A DNA stretch of 64,000 nucleotides. Source: Silanimonas sp. (GTDB lineage: Bacteria > Pseudomonadota > Gammaproteobacteria > Xanthomonadales > Xanthomonadaceae). Positions 1 to 8,628 of this stretch are shown here, in pieces. The translations under genes were made by a program, and so were the position numbers. The notes under the pieces were generated by a model, which saw nothing but the letters and a program-made list of their open reading frames with translations, searched no databases and had not been told where the DNA came from. Within the stretch, counting starts at the first letter, position 1; the number at the start of each line of letters is the position of its first letter. The stretch is taken from assembly GCA_018334015.1 (NCBI GenBank), contig JAGXTI010000031.1, positions 118,094 through 182,093 of the forward strand, read 5' to 3'.

Positions 1-149
1 AGCGCGTGGACGGTCTTGTGGTCGAGTGCCGGAATGTTGATACGGCGCACGTCGCCATCGACGCGGATCATCGGCGGCAGGCCGGCCGAGAGGTGCAGGT
101 CGGAGGCCTTGTTCTTGACCGAAAACGCCAGCAGTTCAGCGATATCCAT
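1..149 (-). CDS. pilT: Type IV pilus retraction ATPase PilT, N-terminal fragment cut by the window edge
   Basis: Reading the reverse strand from an ATG at 149 gives MDIAELLAFSVKNKASDLHL followed by SAGLPPMIRVDGD, the conserved N-terminal domain of PilT. PilT is the cytoplasmic hexameric ATPase that depolymerises type IV pili and powers twitching motility. Only the first 49 or so residues are in the window, so the Walker boxes cannot be checked. It is divergent from yggS-proC, the usual pilT/yggS/proC arrangement in gammaproteobacteria, which supports the call. The paralogue PilU begins differently. Confidence 0.9.
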   Translation of the reverse strand, partial: MDIAELLAFSVKNKASDLHLSAGLPPMIRVDGDVRRINIPALDHKTVHA

Positions 150-223
150 TCGTGTCCTCCCCTGGGACGCTGCGGCGCCGTTGGGCTCGGCACGGCATCG
201 TGCGGGGCGCGGCGTTCGGGCAG

Positions 224-229
224 TATAGC
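224..229 (+). promoter_or_regulatory. -10-like hexamer of yggS
   Basis: TATAGC lies 8 bases before the yggS ATG at 238. If it is the -10 box, transcription starts at or within two bases of the start codon, giving a leaderless message. No good -35 match is seen at the expected distance. Confidence 0.4.
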
Positions 230-237
230 CCCAGCCG

Positions 238-915
238 ATGGACACTCTGGAAGCCCGCTACCGCCTGCTGCTCGACGGCCTCCGCCGGTCCGCGCCAGAC
301 GGCGGCATCCGCCTGCTGGCGGTGTCCAAGGCCCAGCCCGCGGCGGCGGTGCGCGCACTGGCCGCGCTCGGCCAGTGTGCCTTCGGCGAGAACTACGTGC
401 AGGAGGCGCTGGCCAAGCAGCGCGAGCTGGCCGATCTCAAGTTGGAATGGCACCTGATCGGCCCCTTGCAGAGCAACAAAAGCCGTGAGGCAGCACGGCA
501 CTTCGACTGGGTGCAGTCGGTCGACCGCGCCAAGCTGCTGCCTTTGCTCGACCGCGAGCGCCCGGCGGATCGCCCCGCACTCAACGTGTTGCTGCAGGTC
601 AACATCGACGGTGAAGCCAGCAAATCCGGCTGCGCGCCGGAGGACGTGATGGCCCTGGCCGAAGCCGCGGCCGCCCTGCCCCGGCTGCGCCTGCGTGGTC
701 TGATGGCGATCCCCGAACCCCACCCCGACACGGCGCAGCGGCGGGCCGCCTTCGCCCGCATGCGCGCCCTGTTCGAAGCCCTGCGCGAGCGCCACCCCGG
801 CTGCGACACCCTCTCGATGGGCATGAGCGAGGATTGGCCGCTGGCCCTGGCCGAGGGCGCCACCCTGATCCGGGTCGGCAGCGCGCTGTTCGGGGCGCGG
901 CCAGCCACCCCCTGA
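238..915 (+). CDS. yggS: YggS family pyridoxal phosphate homeostasis protein
   Basis: A 225-residue single-domain protein of the PLPBP/YggS family, which binds pyridoxal 5'-phosphate in the cytoplasm and buffers its supply to PLP enzymes; no enzymatic activity is established for the family. The PLP lysine is expected at Lys31 in LLAVSK, followed by the family motifs FGENYVQE and HLIGPLQSNK. Length is typical (about 230). It starts at ATG 238, directly after a -10-like TATAGC, and is followed by proC after 70 bases, the common yggS-proC pairing. Nothing odd in the sequence. Confidence 0.95.
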   Translation: MDTLEARYRLLLDGLRRSAPDGGIRLLAVSKAQPAAAVRALAALGQCAFGENYVQEALAKQRELADLKLEWHLIGPLQSNKSREAARHFDWVQSVDRAKLLPLLDRERPADRPALNVLLQVNIDGEASKSGCAPEDVMALAEAAAALPRLRLRGLMAIPEPHPDTAQRRAAFARMRALFEALRERHPGCDTLSMGMSEDWPLALAEGATLIRVGSALFGARPATP

Positions 916-985
916 GTCGGGCGGGGTTTGAGTGGATCAGGCCGGAGCGCCATGATGCGGGGCTTATCAGCGCGAACCCGACCGC

Positions 986-1822
986 ATGAACCCGACGCCT
1001 TCCCCCTTTCCGCCGATCGCCTTCATCGGCGGCGGCAACATGGCCCGCGCCCTGATCGGTGGCCTGCTCCGTGGCGATGCGCTGGCCTCGGCCATCCATG
1101 TTGCCGAGCCCTGGGCAGTGAACCGCGAGGGTCTGGCCGCCGCGTTCGGCGTGGCCACCACCCCGGACAACGCCACCGCCGCCGCACAGGCCGGGATCTG
1201 GGTGCTCGCCACCAAGCCGCAGGTGCTGCGCGAGGTCTGCACGGCGCTGGCCCCGCTGGCGCAGGCGCAGCGCCCGCTGGTGCTGTCGATCGCCGCCGGC
1301 ATCGCCAGCGCCCAGCTTGATCGCTGGCTGGGCGGCGGCCAGACCATCGTCCGCGCGATGCCGAACACCCCGGCCCTGCTCGGCGCTGGCGTCACCGGCC
1401 TGTTCGCCACCGCCAGCACGACGGCGGCGCAGAAGGCTCTGGCCGACACCCTGCTGAAACCGGCCGGCGAAACCGTGTGGCTTGCCGATGAAGCGCTGAT
1501 GGATGCCGTCACCGCCACCTCCGGCAGCGGTCCGGCTTATCTGTTCGCCCTCGCCGAGGCGATGCAGGCCGCCGCCGAAGTCGAGGGCCTGCCCGCCGAT
1601 GCCGCGCGCACGCTGGTGGTCGAAACCCTGGCCGGTGCGGCCCGCATGCTCCGCGAAAGCGGCGAAGCGGCCAGCCGGCTGCGCCAGCGCGTCACCTCGC
1701 CGAACGGCACCACCCAGGCCGCGCTCGATACGCTCGCCGCCGGGGGTTTCGCCAGGCTGGTAGCGGCCGCCATTCACGCCGCGCGAATCCGCGGTGCGGA
1801 ACTCTCCGCGGCCCACGACTGA
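986..1822 (+). CDS. proC: Pyrroline-5-carboxylate reductase
   Basis: The 278-residue protein catalyses the last step of proline synthesis, NAD(P)H-dependent reduction of 1-pyrroline-5-carboxylate. The N-terminal Rossmann glycine motif is FIGGGNMARA (about residues 13-22). The C-terminal dimerisation domain carries the ProC signature SGSGPAY and the TSPNGTT loop. Length matches the family (about 270). The ATG at 986 is followed by a short extension before the Rossmann strand. It lies downstream of yggS and 14 bases upstream of the histidine phosphatase gene, probably one transcript. Confidence 0.97.
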   Translation: MNPTPSPFPPIAFIGGGNMARALIGGLLRGDALASAIHVAEPWAVNREGLAAAFGVATTPDNATAAAQAGIWVLATKPQVLREVCTALAPLAQAQRPLVLSIAAGIASAQLDRWLGGGQTIVRAMPNTPALLGAGVTGLFATASTTAAQKALADTLLKPAGETVWLADEALMDAVTATSGSGPAYLFALAEAMQAAAEVEGLPADAARTLVVETLAGAARMLRESGEAASRLRQRVTSPNGTTQAALDTLAAGGFARLVAAAIHAARIRGAELSAAHD

Positions 1823-1836
1823 ACCGGATACCCCGC

Positions 1837-2520
1837 ATGGCCCTGCTGCTCGTCCGTCACGCCCAGGCCAGTTACGGCAGTGAGGACTACGACCGCCTCT
1901 CGCCGCTGGGCTGGACCCAGGCCGAACTGCTGGGCCGCTGGCTGGCCGGGCATGCGCCGCCGTTCGCACGGGTGCGGGTCGGTGCCATGCGCCGCCACCG
2001 CGAGACCCTCGCGGCGATCCGCAAGGCCTTCGGCGAGGCCGGCTTGGCCCTGCCCGAGGCCGAGGAGGACCCGGCCCTCAACGAGTTCGACCACGGCGCG
2101 GTGATCCGCGCCTTCCTCGTCGAGCGCGCCGATGCCGACCTGCGCGCCCGCGCCGGCTCGCACGACCCGCAGGTGGTGGGACCGATGCTGCACGCCGCCA
2201 TCCTCGCCTGGGCACGGGACGAACTGGATGCCGTGCCGGAATGCTGGACCGGCTTCGGCCAACGCGTGGCCCGCGCCGGCACGGCAGCGGTCGCGGCCGG
2301 TGAGGAGGGTGCGGTGCTGGTCGTCAGTTCCGGCGGCGTGATCGCCCGCCTGGCGCAACAGGCGCTGGAGGTGCCGGCCGCTCGTGCGGTCGATCTGAAC
2401 CTTGCCATCCGCAACGCCTCGATCAACGAGTTCGTCGCCCGCCAGGGCCAACTCCGCTTCGGCAGCTACAACACCCTGCCGCACCTGGCCCACGATCGCC
2501 GCCTGTGGACCCATTTCTGA
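1837..2520 (+). CDS. Histidine phosphatase superfamily protein, second histidine replaced
   Basis: This 227-residue protein has the N-terminal phosphoglycerate-mutase-like motif LLVRHAQ with the phospho-accepting His8. It also has the arginine of RRHRET and an acidic NEFDH stretch, so it belongs to branch 1 of the histidine phosphatase superfamily. The C-terminal motif that is normally SHGG reads VSSGGV, so the second catalytic histidine is replaced by serine. Related proteobacterial proteins often have TSGG here, so this looks like a subfamily feature rather than decay. The substrate is unknown. It probably belongs to the yggS-proC transcription unit. Confidence 0.8.
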   Translation: MALLLVRHAQASYGSEDYDRLSPLGWTQAELLGRWLAGHAPPFARVRVGAMRRHRETLAAIRKAFGEAGLALPEAEEDPALNEFDHGAVIRAFLVERADADLRARAGSHDPQVVGPMLHAAILAWARDELDAVPECWTGFGQRVARAGTAAVAAGEEGAVLVVSSGGVIARLAQQALEVPAARAVDLNLAIRNASINEFVARQGQLRFGSYNTLPHLAHDRRLWTHF

Positions 2521-2539
2521 GGGCCGTGCGGCATCGCCT

Positions 2540-2986
2540 TCACAAGCGCTGCAGGCGCGCGCCGTCGGCGTCGAGGACACGCCCCTCGCTGTCGATCGCC
2601 GCGAGCGTGCCGTCGGCGTGGCGGAACCAGCGCAGACCGAACTCGTACAGCTCGATGCACAGGCCCGGCTCGCCGGCAGCCCGGCAAGCCGCTTCGCGCC
2701 AGCGGCCCTCGCTGCGGTAATCACCGGGTGCCGCGCCGCCCAGGTAACGTTCGAGCAGCACGAAACGGGCCATCGTCGCATCACGCTGCAAGGTGAGTTC
2801 GACCTCGATGCCCGCGCAGTCGGTGCAGGGCAGCACGCCCCGCCATTCGCCCTCGAAGGCCTCCGGCAGCGGGGCGAGCACCGGCACTGCGGCAGCCGGC
2901 GGCTCCGGCTCGTCCCGCCGGCAGCCGGCAAGCCCGAGCACGGCCACCAGCACGGGCAAGATGAAAAGGCGGGACAGTCGGCGCAT
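2540..2986 (-). CDS. NlpE-like (copper resistance protein N-terminal domain) lipoprotein
   Basis: Starting at ATG 2986 the product is 148 residues with a signal peptide ending in the lipobox LAGC (Cys22), so it should be a lipidated envelope protein. The mature part has the NlpE N-terminal barrel pattern: GEWRGVLPCTDCAGIEVEL, with the CxxC pair at 54 and 57, then a segment of LTL..D type. NlpE in E. coli is an outer-membrane lipoprotein that signals surface contact and lipoprotein stress to CpxA; this shorter protein has only the N-terminal domain, as is common in xanthomonads. A longer reading frame from 3061 is possible but would bury the signal peptide. Confidence 0.75.
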   Translation of the reverse strand: MRRLSRLFILPVLVAVLGLAGCRRDEPEPPAAAVPVLAPLPEAFEGEWRGVLPCTDCAGIEVELTLQRDATMARFVLLERYLGGAAPGDYRSEGRWREAACRAAGEPGLCIELYEFGLRWFRHADGTLAAIDSEGRVLDADGARLQRL

Positions 2987-3144
2987 CCCGGCATCGTAGA
3001 CGGTGATGCCACGTTTTGCCGTATCCCTGCACGAATCCGTTCGTCCGTTCGGAAAGATCAAGATTACCTGAAGGTCTGCGCTGACCCGGGAACCCTTCCT
3101 TCTCCGGCGGGTCCGATATCATCAATCCCCGCTGGAGGCCTGCC

Positions 3145-3498
3145 ATGCGCATCGATCTGCTGCACCGCCACCACCCCCGTCATGCCGACTTGCACGACGC
3201 GGTCCTCCGCCGCGCCCTTCGTTTGCTGGGGCGAGTGGCCGACCGGATCGAAGGGCTCGCGGTTTCGGTGGCCGATTTGAACGGGCCCAAGGGTGGTATC
3301 GATCGCCAGTGTCAGGTCGGAGCGAAGCTCCGAGACGGGCGGATGCTGCATGTGCGTGCCCGCTCCAGCGAAATCGGCAAGGCAATCGATGCGGCACTGC
3401 ACAAACTTTCACGCCGGATCGTCTGCGATCAGCAGCGCCGCCACAGCCTTCGCCGTCACGCCCGTTCGCCTGCCGACCGGGCGATGGCCACCCGCTGA
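3145..3498 (+). CDS. HPF/RaiA (sigma-54 modulation) family small protein
   Basis: A 117-residue basic protein with a ribosome-associated inhibitor pattern. An N-terminal region ends in ADLNGPKGGIDRQC, followed by V.AKLRDGRMLHVRARS and a helix EIGKAIDAALHKLSRRI, matching the RaiA/HPF beta-alpha-beta core in which the last helix repeatedly carries an AID..A..L.R.. pattern. Family members bind 16S rRNA in stationary phase or stress. The spacing and the variant sequence make it a divergent HPF-like protein rather than canonical HPF. A strong GGAGG precedes the ATG at 3145. It is monocistronic, between the divergent lipoprotein gene and the S9 peptidase gene. Confidence 0.7.
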   Translation: MRIDLLHRHHPRHADLHDAVLRRALRLLGRVADRIEGLAVSVADLNGPKGGIDRQCQVGAKLRDGRMLHVRARSSEIGKAIDAALHKLSRRIVCDQQRRHSLRRHARSPADRAMATR

Positions 3499-3581
3499 AC
3501 ATCGGCCCGCTGCCGGCCGGCCATGCAAACCGGCGCGGAATGCGGCATCGTGGCGGTCCCCCGCGAACGGAGACCGTCACC

Positions 3582-5651
3582 ATGCTGCAGCGCCTGCCCC
3601 TCCCCACCGCCTTGGCCCTGGGCCTTGCCCTGACCGGCAGCCCGATCGCCCATGCCGAGAGCGCCAGCGTCGCTGCGAGCGCGCGCACCGAGGCCGGGCC
3701 GGTGCCCCTGCTTTCGCGGCAACTGCTGTTCGGCAACCCCGAGCGGATGGGAGGCGCGATCAGCCCCGACGGCCGCTGGCTCGGTTTCGTCGCCCCGCGC
3801 GATGGCGTGCTCAACGTCTGGGTGGCCCCCGCCGATCGACCGGAAGAGGCCCGCCCGATCACCAACGACCGCCTGCGCGGCATCCGTGGCTTCAGCTTCA
3901 CCTACGACGGCCGGCACGTGCTCTACAGCCAGGACCAGGGCGGCGATGAGAACTTCCAGGTCTTCGCTGCCGAGCTCGAATCCGGCAGCAGCCGGGCGCT
4001 GACGCCGAAAGGCTCGCGCGCCGGGGTCGCCGGGGTCTCGCCCCGCCACCCCGGCGAGATCCTGGTCAGCGTCAACGACCGCGACCCGCGCTTCTTCGAC
4101 CTGAAGCGAGTGAACCTGGCCGACGGCAGCGCCAGCCGGATGATCGAGAACGACCGCTTCACCGGCTTTGTCACCGACGACGATTTCGCCCTGCGCTTCG
4201 CCCAGCGCCAGACCGAGGACGGCGGCAACCAGTGGTACCGGCGCGAGGGCGAGAACTGGGCGCCCTGGAGCCTGGTGCCGCAGGAGGACGCGCTGACCAC
4301 CAGCATCGCCGGCTTCGATGCCAGCGGCCGCACCCTGCACCTGCTCGATTCGCGCGGGCGCGACACCGGCGCCCTGTTCGCACTCGACACCGCCACCGGC
4401 GAGCGCCGCCTGCTGGCCGAGAACCCGCAGGCCGACATCAGCGGCGTGCTCGCCCACCCGCAGACCGGCGCCGTGCAGGCCGCCGCCAGCAACCGGCTGC
4501 GCACCACCTGGACCGCCATCGACCCGGCGATCCAACCCGATCTCGACGCACTGGCTGCGCTGGCGCAGGGCGGCGAGTTTTTCGTCAACAGCCGCACCCG
4601 CGACGATGCCCGCTGGGTGGTCACGGTGGTGCGCTCCGACCGCAGCACCGAGGTCTTCCTCTACGATCGCGCCAGCCGGCAGGCCACGCCCTGGTTCGAC
4701 ACCCGGCCGGCCCTGCCCGACGCCCACCTGCAGCGCATGCACGCGGTCGAGATCCCGACCCGCGACGGCCTGATGATGCCAAGCTACTACACCCTGCCCG
4801 CCGGCAGCGACCCGGACGGCGACGGCATCCCCGCGGCCCCGGTCCCGACCGTGCTGCTGGTGCACGGCGGGCCCTGGGCACGCGACAGCTACGGCCTCAA
4901 TGCCACCCACCAGTGGTTCGCCAACCGCGGCTACGCCACCCTCGCCGTGAACTTCCGCGGCTCGACCGGCTTCGGCAAGGCCTTCATCAATGCCGGTGAC
5001 CTGCAATGGGGCCGGGCCATGCACGACGACCTGATCGACGGCGTGCGCTGGGCGGTCGGCAAGGGCATCAGCCAGGCCGATCGGGTGGCGATCATGGGCG
5101 GCAGCTACGGCGGCTACGCCACCCTCGTCGGCATGACCAAGACCCCGACCGAATTCGCCTGCGGGGTCTCGATCGTCGGGCCCTCCAACCTCATCACCCT
5201 GCTCGCCACCATCCCGCCCTACTGGGGACCGATCCGCCGCCAGTTCACGACGCGCGTCGGCGATGACACCACCGAGGCGGGCCGCGCCCTGCTCAAGGAA
5301 CGTTCGCCGCTGACCCATGTCGATGCCATCGTCCGGCCACTGCTGATCGGCCAAGGGGCGAACGACCCGCGTGTGGTGCAGGCCGAGAGCGACCAGATCG
5401 TGCAGGCCATGAAGGCCCGCGGCATCCCGGTGACCTACGTGCTCTACCCCGACGAGGGCCACGGCTTCGTGCGGCCGCCGAACCGGATCAGCTTCAACGC
5501 CGTGACCGAGGGCTTCCTCGGGCAGTGCCTGGGCGGCCGGGTCGAGCCGATCGGCAATGATTTCACCGGCAGCAGCATCACCGTGCCGACCGGGGCCGAG
5601 GGCGTGCCGGGCGTGACGGCTGCCCTCGAAGCGCTCCGCACGTTGCCGTAA
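3582..5651 (+). CDS. S9 family peptidase (dipeptidyl/acylaminoacyl-peptidase type), exported
   Basis: From ATG 3582 (GGAG eight bases upstream) the 689-residue product begins with a signal peptide ending near AHAES. It continues with a beta-propeller region carrying WD40-like repeats such as GGAISPDGRWLGF, then a C-terminal alpha/beta-hydrolase domain. The triad is visible as Ser508 in GGSYGGYA, Asp595 in GANDPR and His627 in DEGHGF. This is a periplasmic serine peptidase that removes di- or short peptides. An in-frame extension back to 3309 exists but lacks a signal peptide and overlaps the preceding gene. It is one of three S9 peptidases in the window. Confidence 0.9.
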   Translation: MLQRLPLPTALALGLALTGSPIAHAESASVAASARTEAGPVPLLSRQLLFGNPERMGGAISPDGRWLGFVAPRDGVLNVWVAPADRPEEARPITNDRLRGIRGFSFTYDGRHVLYSQDQGGDENFQVFAAELESGSSRALTPKGSRAGVAGVSPRHPGEILVSVNDRDPRFFDLKRVNLADGSASRMIENDRFTGFVTDDDFALRFAQRQTEDGGNQWYRREGENWAPWSLVPQEDALTTSIAGFDASGRTLHLLDSRGRDTGALFALDTATGERRLLAENPQADISGVLAHPQTGAVQAAASNRLRTTWTAIDPAIQPDLDALAALAQGGEFFVNSRTRDDARWVVTVVRSDRSTEVFLYDRASRQATPWFDTRPALPDAHLQRMHAVEIPTRDGLMMPSYYTLPAGSDPDGDGIPAAPVPTVLLVHGGPWARDSYGLNATHQWFANRGYATLAVNFRGSTGFGKAFINAGDLQWGRAMHDDLIDGVRWAVGKGISQADRVAIMGGSYGGYATLVGMTKTPTEFACGVSIVGPSNLITLLATIPPYWGPIRRQFTTRVGDDTTEAGRALLKERSPLTHVDAIVRPLLIGQGANDPRVVQAESDQIVQAMKARGIPVTYVLYPDEGHGFVRPPNRISFNAVTEGFLGQCLGGRVEPIGNDFTGSSITVPTGAEGVPGVTAALEALRTLP

Positions 5652-5662
5652 GAGCCGGGCTC

Positions 5663-6544
5663 CTAGAACGCCTGCGGCAAGGACGCCGCTGGCTCCGGCG
5701 GCCCCGGTGGCAGCGCTTGTTGCGGCTCTGGCGGCGGTGCCTGCCCGGCCTCGGGTGGACCGGGGTCGATGGCTTCCGGGGCCAACGGCAGCAGGATCGT
5801 GGCGCCCTGGCCCGCCACGTTGGCGCGGCCGAACCGGGCAAAGCACAGGGCGCGGTTGGCCTCGATCGTGGCCGCGTCCAGCCGGCTGCGGCCTTCGGCC
5901 TCGCGCCCCTGCGGGTCATGCAGGGCCTCGGCGAAGTCATCGGCGAAGTCGCCGGCGAGTTGGTAGGCATCGCCGATACGTGAAACGCGCGCCCCCTCGG
6001 TGACCGGATTGGCGCCCTCGGCCCAGCGCAGCACGAGCAGGTCCTCGCCGCCCCGGCGCGCCACGCCGTCGGCCGCAAAACCGCCAAGGCCCGCCGGCAG
6101 GCGGAAAGGGCCGGGGACGAACACGCCGATCAGTTCCGAGACCCCGGCGGCACCCGGCGAGGTCGGCTCGATGGCGGTGACGTACAGGGCCAGCTCGAGA
6201 TCAGGAGCGCTCTCGGTGATGCGGAAATAGGGCGCCAGGCCCGTGCAGAGGTCGCGGGCCGCGCGGTTGGCGACGAGCACCGCCTGACGCTCGCTGATGC
6301 CCTCGCCGGCTGCATCCTCGGCGACGACGAAACGCGGCGGCGAAACGCTCTGCGCGGCCTGCACCGCCTCGCTGTCAAGGAAACGCGAGATGCGGGCGTG
6401 TGGCTCGTCACGCAGGGTGTCGAGCGGGCGCAGGGTGCTGAAGCCCTCGCGCGGGGCCTTGGGCGCACTGGCGCAGGCGGCCAGCAGCAGGGCGCCGAGC
6501 AGGGCCGGGACAAGACGATAGCGGGCGGGTGCGGGCTTTGGCAT
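5663..6544 (-). CDS. Predicted lipoprotein of unknown function
   Basis: A 293-residue protein from ATG 6544 with a clear lipoprotein signal, LLGALLLAACAS, placing it in the envelope. The mature part contains alternating helix and strand segments (VLVANRAARDLC, DLELALYVTAIEP) reminiscent of DUF3313-type lipoproteins, but the match is weak. The last 45 residues are rich in proline and glutamine and probably disordered. It is convergent with the S9 peptidase gene (stops 11 bases apart) and divergent from lexA. I do not recognise a specific function. Confidence 0.6.
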   Translation of the reverse strand: MPKPAPARYRLVPALLGALLLAACASAPKAPREGFSTLRPLDTLRDEPHARISRFLDSEAVQAAQSVSPPRFVVAEDAAGEGISERQAVLVANRAARDLCTGLAPYFRITESAPDLELALYVTAIEPTSPGAAGVSELIGVFVPGPFRLPAGLGGFAADGVARRGGEDLLVLRWAEGANPVTEGARVSRIGDAYQLAGDFADDFAEALHDPQGREAEGRSRLDAATIEANRALCFARFGRANVAGQGATILLPLAPEAIDPGPPEAGQAPPPEPQQALPPGPPEPAASLPQAF

Positions 6545-6634
6545 GACCACACTCTGCACCGGCGCCGACGCAGGGGATGTGCAGGGCGCGTCCCGTGGGC
6601 GTGAAGACTGCGGGCTTGCCTTCGGCCCAATAGA

Positions 6635-6648
6635 CACATAGATTTGTG
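6635..6648 (+). promoter_or_regulatory. Candidate LexA autoregulatory operator / lexA promoter
   Basis: CACATAGATTTGTG is an inverted repeat (CACA-N6-TGTG) ending two bases before the lexA ATG at 6651. It contains the -10-like TAGATT (6639-6644), so a bound protein would block transcription. It does not match the xanthomonad TTAG-N6-TACTA consensus, so LexA binding is an inference from position only. Confidence 0.3.
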
Positions 6649-6650
6649 CC

Positions 6651-7310
6651 ATGCCCCTGACCGACCGCCAACAAGCCATCCTCGACCACCTGCGCGCCCA
6701 TATCGCCGCCGAGGGCCGCCCGCCCACGCTTGCCGAGATCGCCCGGGCCTTCGGCTTCCGCCAGGCCCGCAGCGCCCAGAAGCATCTGGCGGCGCTGGCC
6801 GCCAAGGGCGCCATCGAGCGGGTGCCGGGCGCCCGCGGCATCCGCCTGCGCGAGGTCGAGGCCGCGCCCCATGCCGATGCCTCCGATGCCGGGCCCGAGG
6901 TCGATGCGGCGGGCATCGACGGCGCCCAACTGCTCACGCTGCCCCTGCTCGGCCGGGTCGCTGCCGGCCGGCCGATCGACCCGCAGGCCGACTACGAGGG
7001 TGAGGTGCTGCTCGATCGTGCGCTGTTTTTCCCGCGTCCCGACTACCTGCTGCGGGTGCAGGGCGATTCGATGCGCGACGACGGCATCTTCGACGGCGAC
7101 CTGATCGCCGTGCGGCGCACGCCGGCCGCCGAGAACCACCAGATCGTGGTCGCCCGCCTCGACGGAGCGATCACCGTCAAGCGCCTGAAGCAGACCCGCG
7201 ACCGCGTGCTGCTGATGCCGCGCAATCCGGCGCACGCCCCGATCGAAGTCCCGCAAGACGCCGACTTCGCCATCGAGGGCCTTTACTGCGGGCTGGTCCG
7301 GCGCGGCTGA
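6651..7310 (+). CDS. lexA: LexA repressor (SOS regulator)
   Basis: The 219-residue protein has a winged helix-turn-helix at residues 1-65 (LTDRQQAILDHL, PTLAEIARAFGF, SAQKHLAAL) and an S24 peptidase domain after about residue 95. The self-cleavage Ala-Gly is in GRVAAGRP, the nucleophile in QGDSMRDDGI and the general-base lysine in ITVKRL. RecA-DNA filaments stimulate cleavage and release the SOS regulon. It is longer than E. coli LexA (202) through a linker of about 15 residues, as in Xanthomonas. The start codon follows a -10-like TAGATT by six bases. Its 3' end overlaps the convergent ctpA by 28 bases. Confidence 0.95.
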   Translation: MPLTDRQQAILDHLRAHIAAEGRPPTLAEIARAFGFRQARSAQKHLAALAAKGAIERVPGARGIRLREVEAAPHADASDAGPEVDAAGIDGAQLLTLPLLGRVAAGRPIDPQADYEGEVLLDRALFFPRPDYLLRVQGDSMRDDGIFDGDLIAVRRTPAAENHQIVVARLDGAITVKRLKQTRDRVLLMPRNPAHAPIEVPQDADFAIEGLYCGLVRRG

Positions 7311-8596
7311 GCGGCGGCCTGCCTGACCCGGCGCAGGGCCTCGGCCACCGCCGCCTCGCCTTCGACGATGACGCCGCTAGCGTAGCCCTCGCCGCGGCCG
7401 TTGCCGCCCTCCAGGTGGATCGGCAGGTCCTGCTCGCGCAGGCCGCGGATGGCCGTGCCGGGCAGGCTGACGTCGGGCAGGATGCCGGCGGCCTGGATCG
7501 AGCGCCCGGACGGCGTGTAGTAGCGGGCCGTGGTCAGCTTCAGCGCATCGCCGTTGTCGAGTTCGATCAGGGTCTGCACCGAACCCTTGCCGAAGCTGCG
7601 CGCACCGAGCAGCAGGGCGCGGCCGCGATCACGCAGGGCTCCGGCCACCACCTCGGCCGAACTGGCGGTGCCGACATCGATCAACACCGCCATCGGTGCG
7701 CCGTCGAGCAGGTCGCCGGGGCCGGCACGGTAGAGCGTGTTGGCGGTCGGCCCACGACCGCGGGTGCTGACGATCAGGCCACCGTCGAGGAACAGGTCGG
7801 CGGATTCGACGGCCGTGGTGAGCAGGCCGCCGGGGTTGTTGCGCAGGTCGAGCACCAGACCTTCGAGCCGGCCACCGGCTTCGGCCTTGAGGCGGGCGAG
7901 GGTGCGCCGCAGCTCCTCGGCGGTGTCGGCCTCGAAGTAAGCGATGCGCAGGTAGGCGAAGCCGGGCTCCAGCAGGCGTCCGTTGACGCTGGCCAAGGCG
8001 ATGCTCTGCCGCACCAGACCGATTTCGCGCGGCAGGGCCTCGCCCGGCCGCAGCAGGGTCAGCCGCACGGCGGTGCCGGCGGTGCCGCGCAAGGCACGCG
8101 AGGGCTCGTCCTCACGACGCAAGCCAACCGGCCGGCCATCGACCGCGACGATGACATCGCCGGTGCGCAGCCCGGCGCGTTGGGCCGGACTGCCGTCGAT
8201 GGTGCCGATCACCCGCAGGCTGCGGTCCGGTCGCACTTCGACTTCGACGCCGATGCCGTCGTAAGCGCCGGCCGCCTGTTCGCGCCACGCGTTGGCGGCG
8301 GCCGCCGGCAGGAAGGCGCTGTGCGGGTCGAGGTCGGCGAGCAGGGCGCGGGTGGCGGCACGCATCAGGGCGCGGTCGTCCAGCGGATCGACGAAATCCG
8401 CCTGCACGCGGCGGAACACTTCGACGAAACGGGCGATGTCTTCCAGCGGCACCGCCGGCGAAGGCGGCGGCAGGCTGGCCGTGTCGATCCTGTCCGTGTC
8501 GATCTCGGTCGCCAGCGGCCGGGCGGCGGGCACCGCGAGACCCTGGGGCGCGATCAGCACAGCGGCGAGCAGCAGGACGGGACGAAAGGGGCGCAT
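7283..8596 (-). CDS. ctpA: C-terminal processing protease, S41 family
   Basis: A 437-residue periplasmic serine protease. It has a signal peptide (LLLAAVLIAPQGLA), an N-terminal helical part, a PDZ domain (DGIGVEVEV to GLRTGDVIVAVDGRPV) and the S41 catalytic core with Ser312 in TASSAE and Lys337 in SFGKGS, spaced 25 residues apart as in Tsp. CtpA-type proteases trim envelope proteins and peptidoglycan hydrolases. ATG 8596 is chosen because the signal peptide follows at once; ATG 8620 is possible. It is the last gene of a gpmI-envC-ctpA operon, an order conserved in many gammaproteobacteria, and it overlaps lexA tail-to-tail. Confidence 0.93.
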   Translation of the reverse strand: MRPFRPVLLLAAVLIAPQGLAVPAARPLATEIDTDRIDTASLPPPSPAVPLEDIARFVEVFRRVQADFVDPLDDRALMRAATRALLADLDPHSAFLPAAAANAWREQAAGAYDGIGVEVEVRPDRSLRVIGTIDGSPAQRAGLRTGDVIVAVDGRPVGLRREDEPSRALRGTAGTAVRLTLLRPGEALPREIGLVRQSIALASVNGRLLEPGFAYLRIAYFEADTAEELRRTLARLKAEAGGRLEGLVLDLRNNPGGLLTTAVESADLFLDGGLIVSTRGRGPTANTLYRAGPGDLLDGAPMAVLIDVGTASSAEVVAGALRDRGRALLLGARSFGKGSVQTLIELDNGDALKLTTARYYTPSGRSIQAAGILPDVSLPGTAIRGLREQDLPIHLEGGNGRGEGYASGVIVEGEAAVAEALRRVRQAAAQPRRTSPQ

Positions 8597-8628
8597 GGCA
8601 TCCACCGGAGAGGCCTGCATTATGCGGC

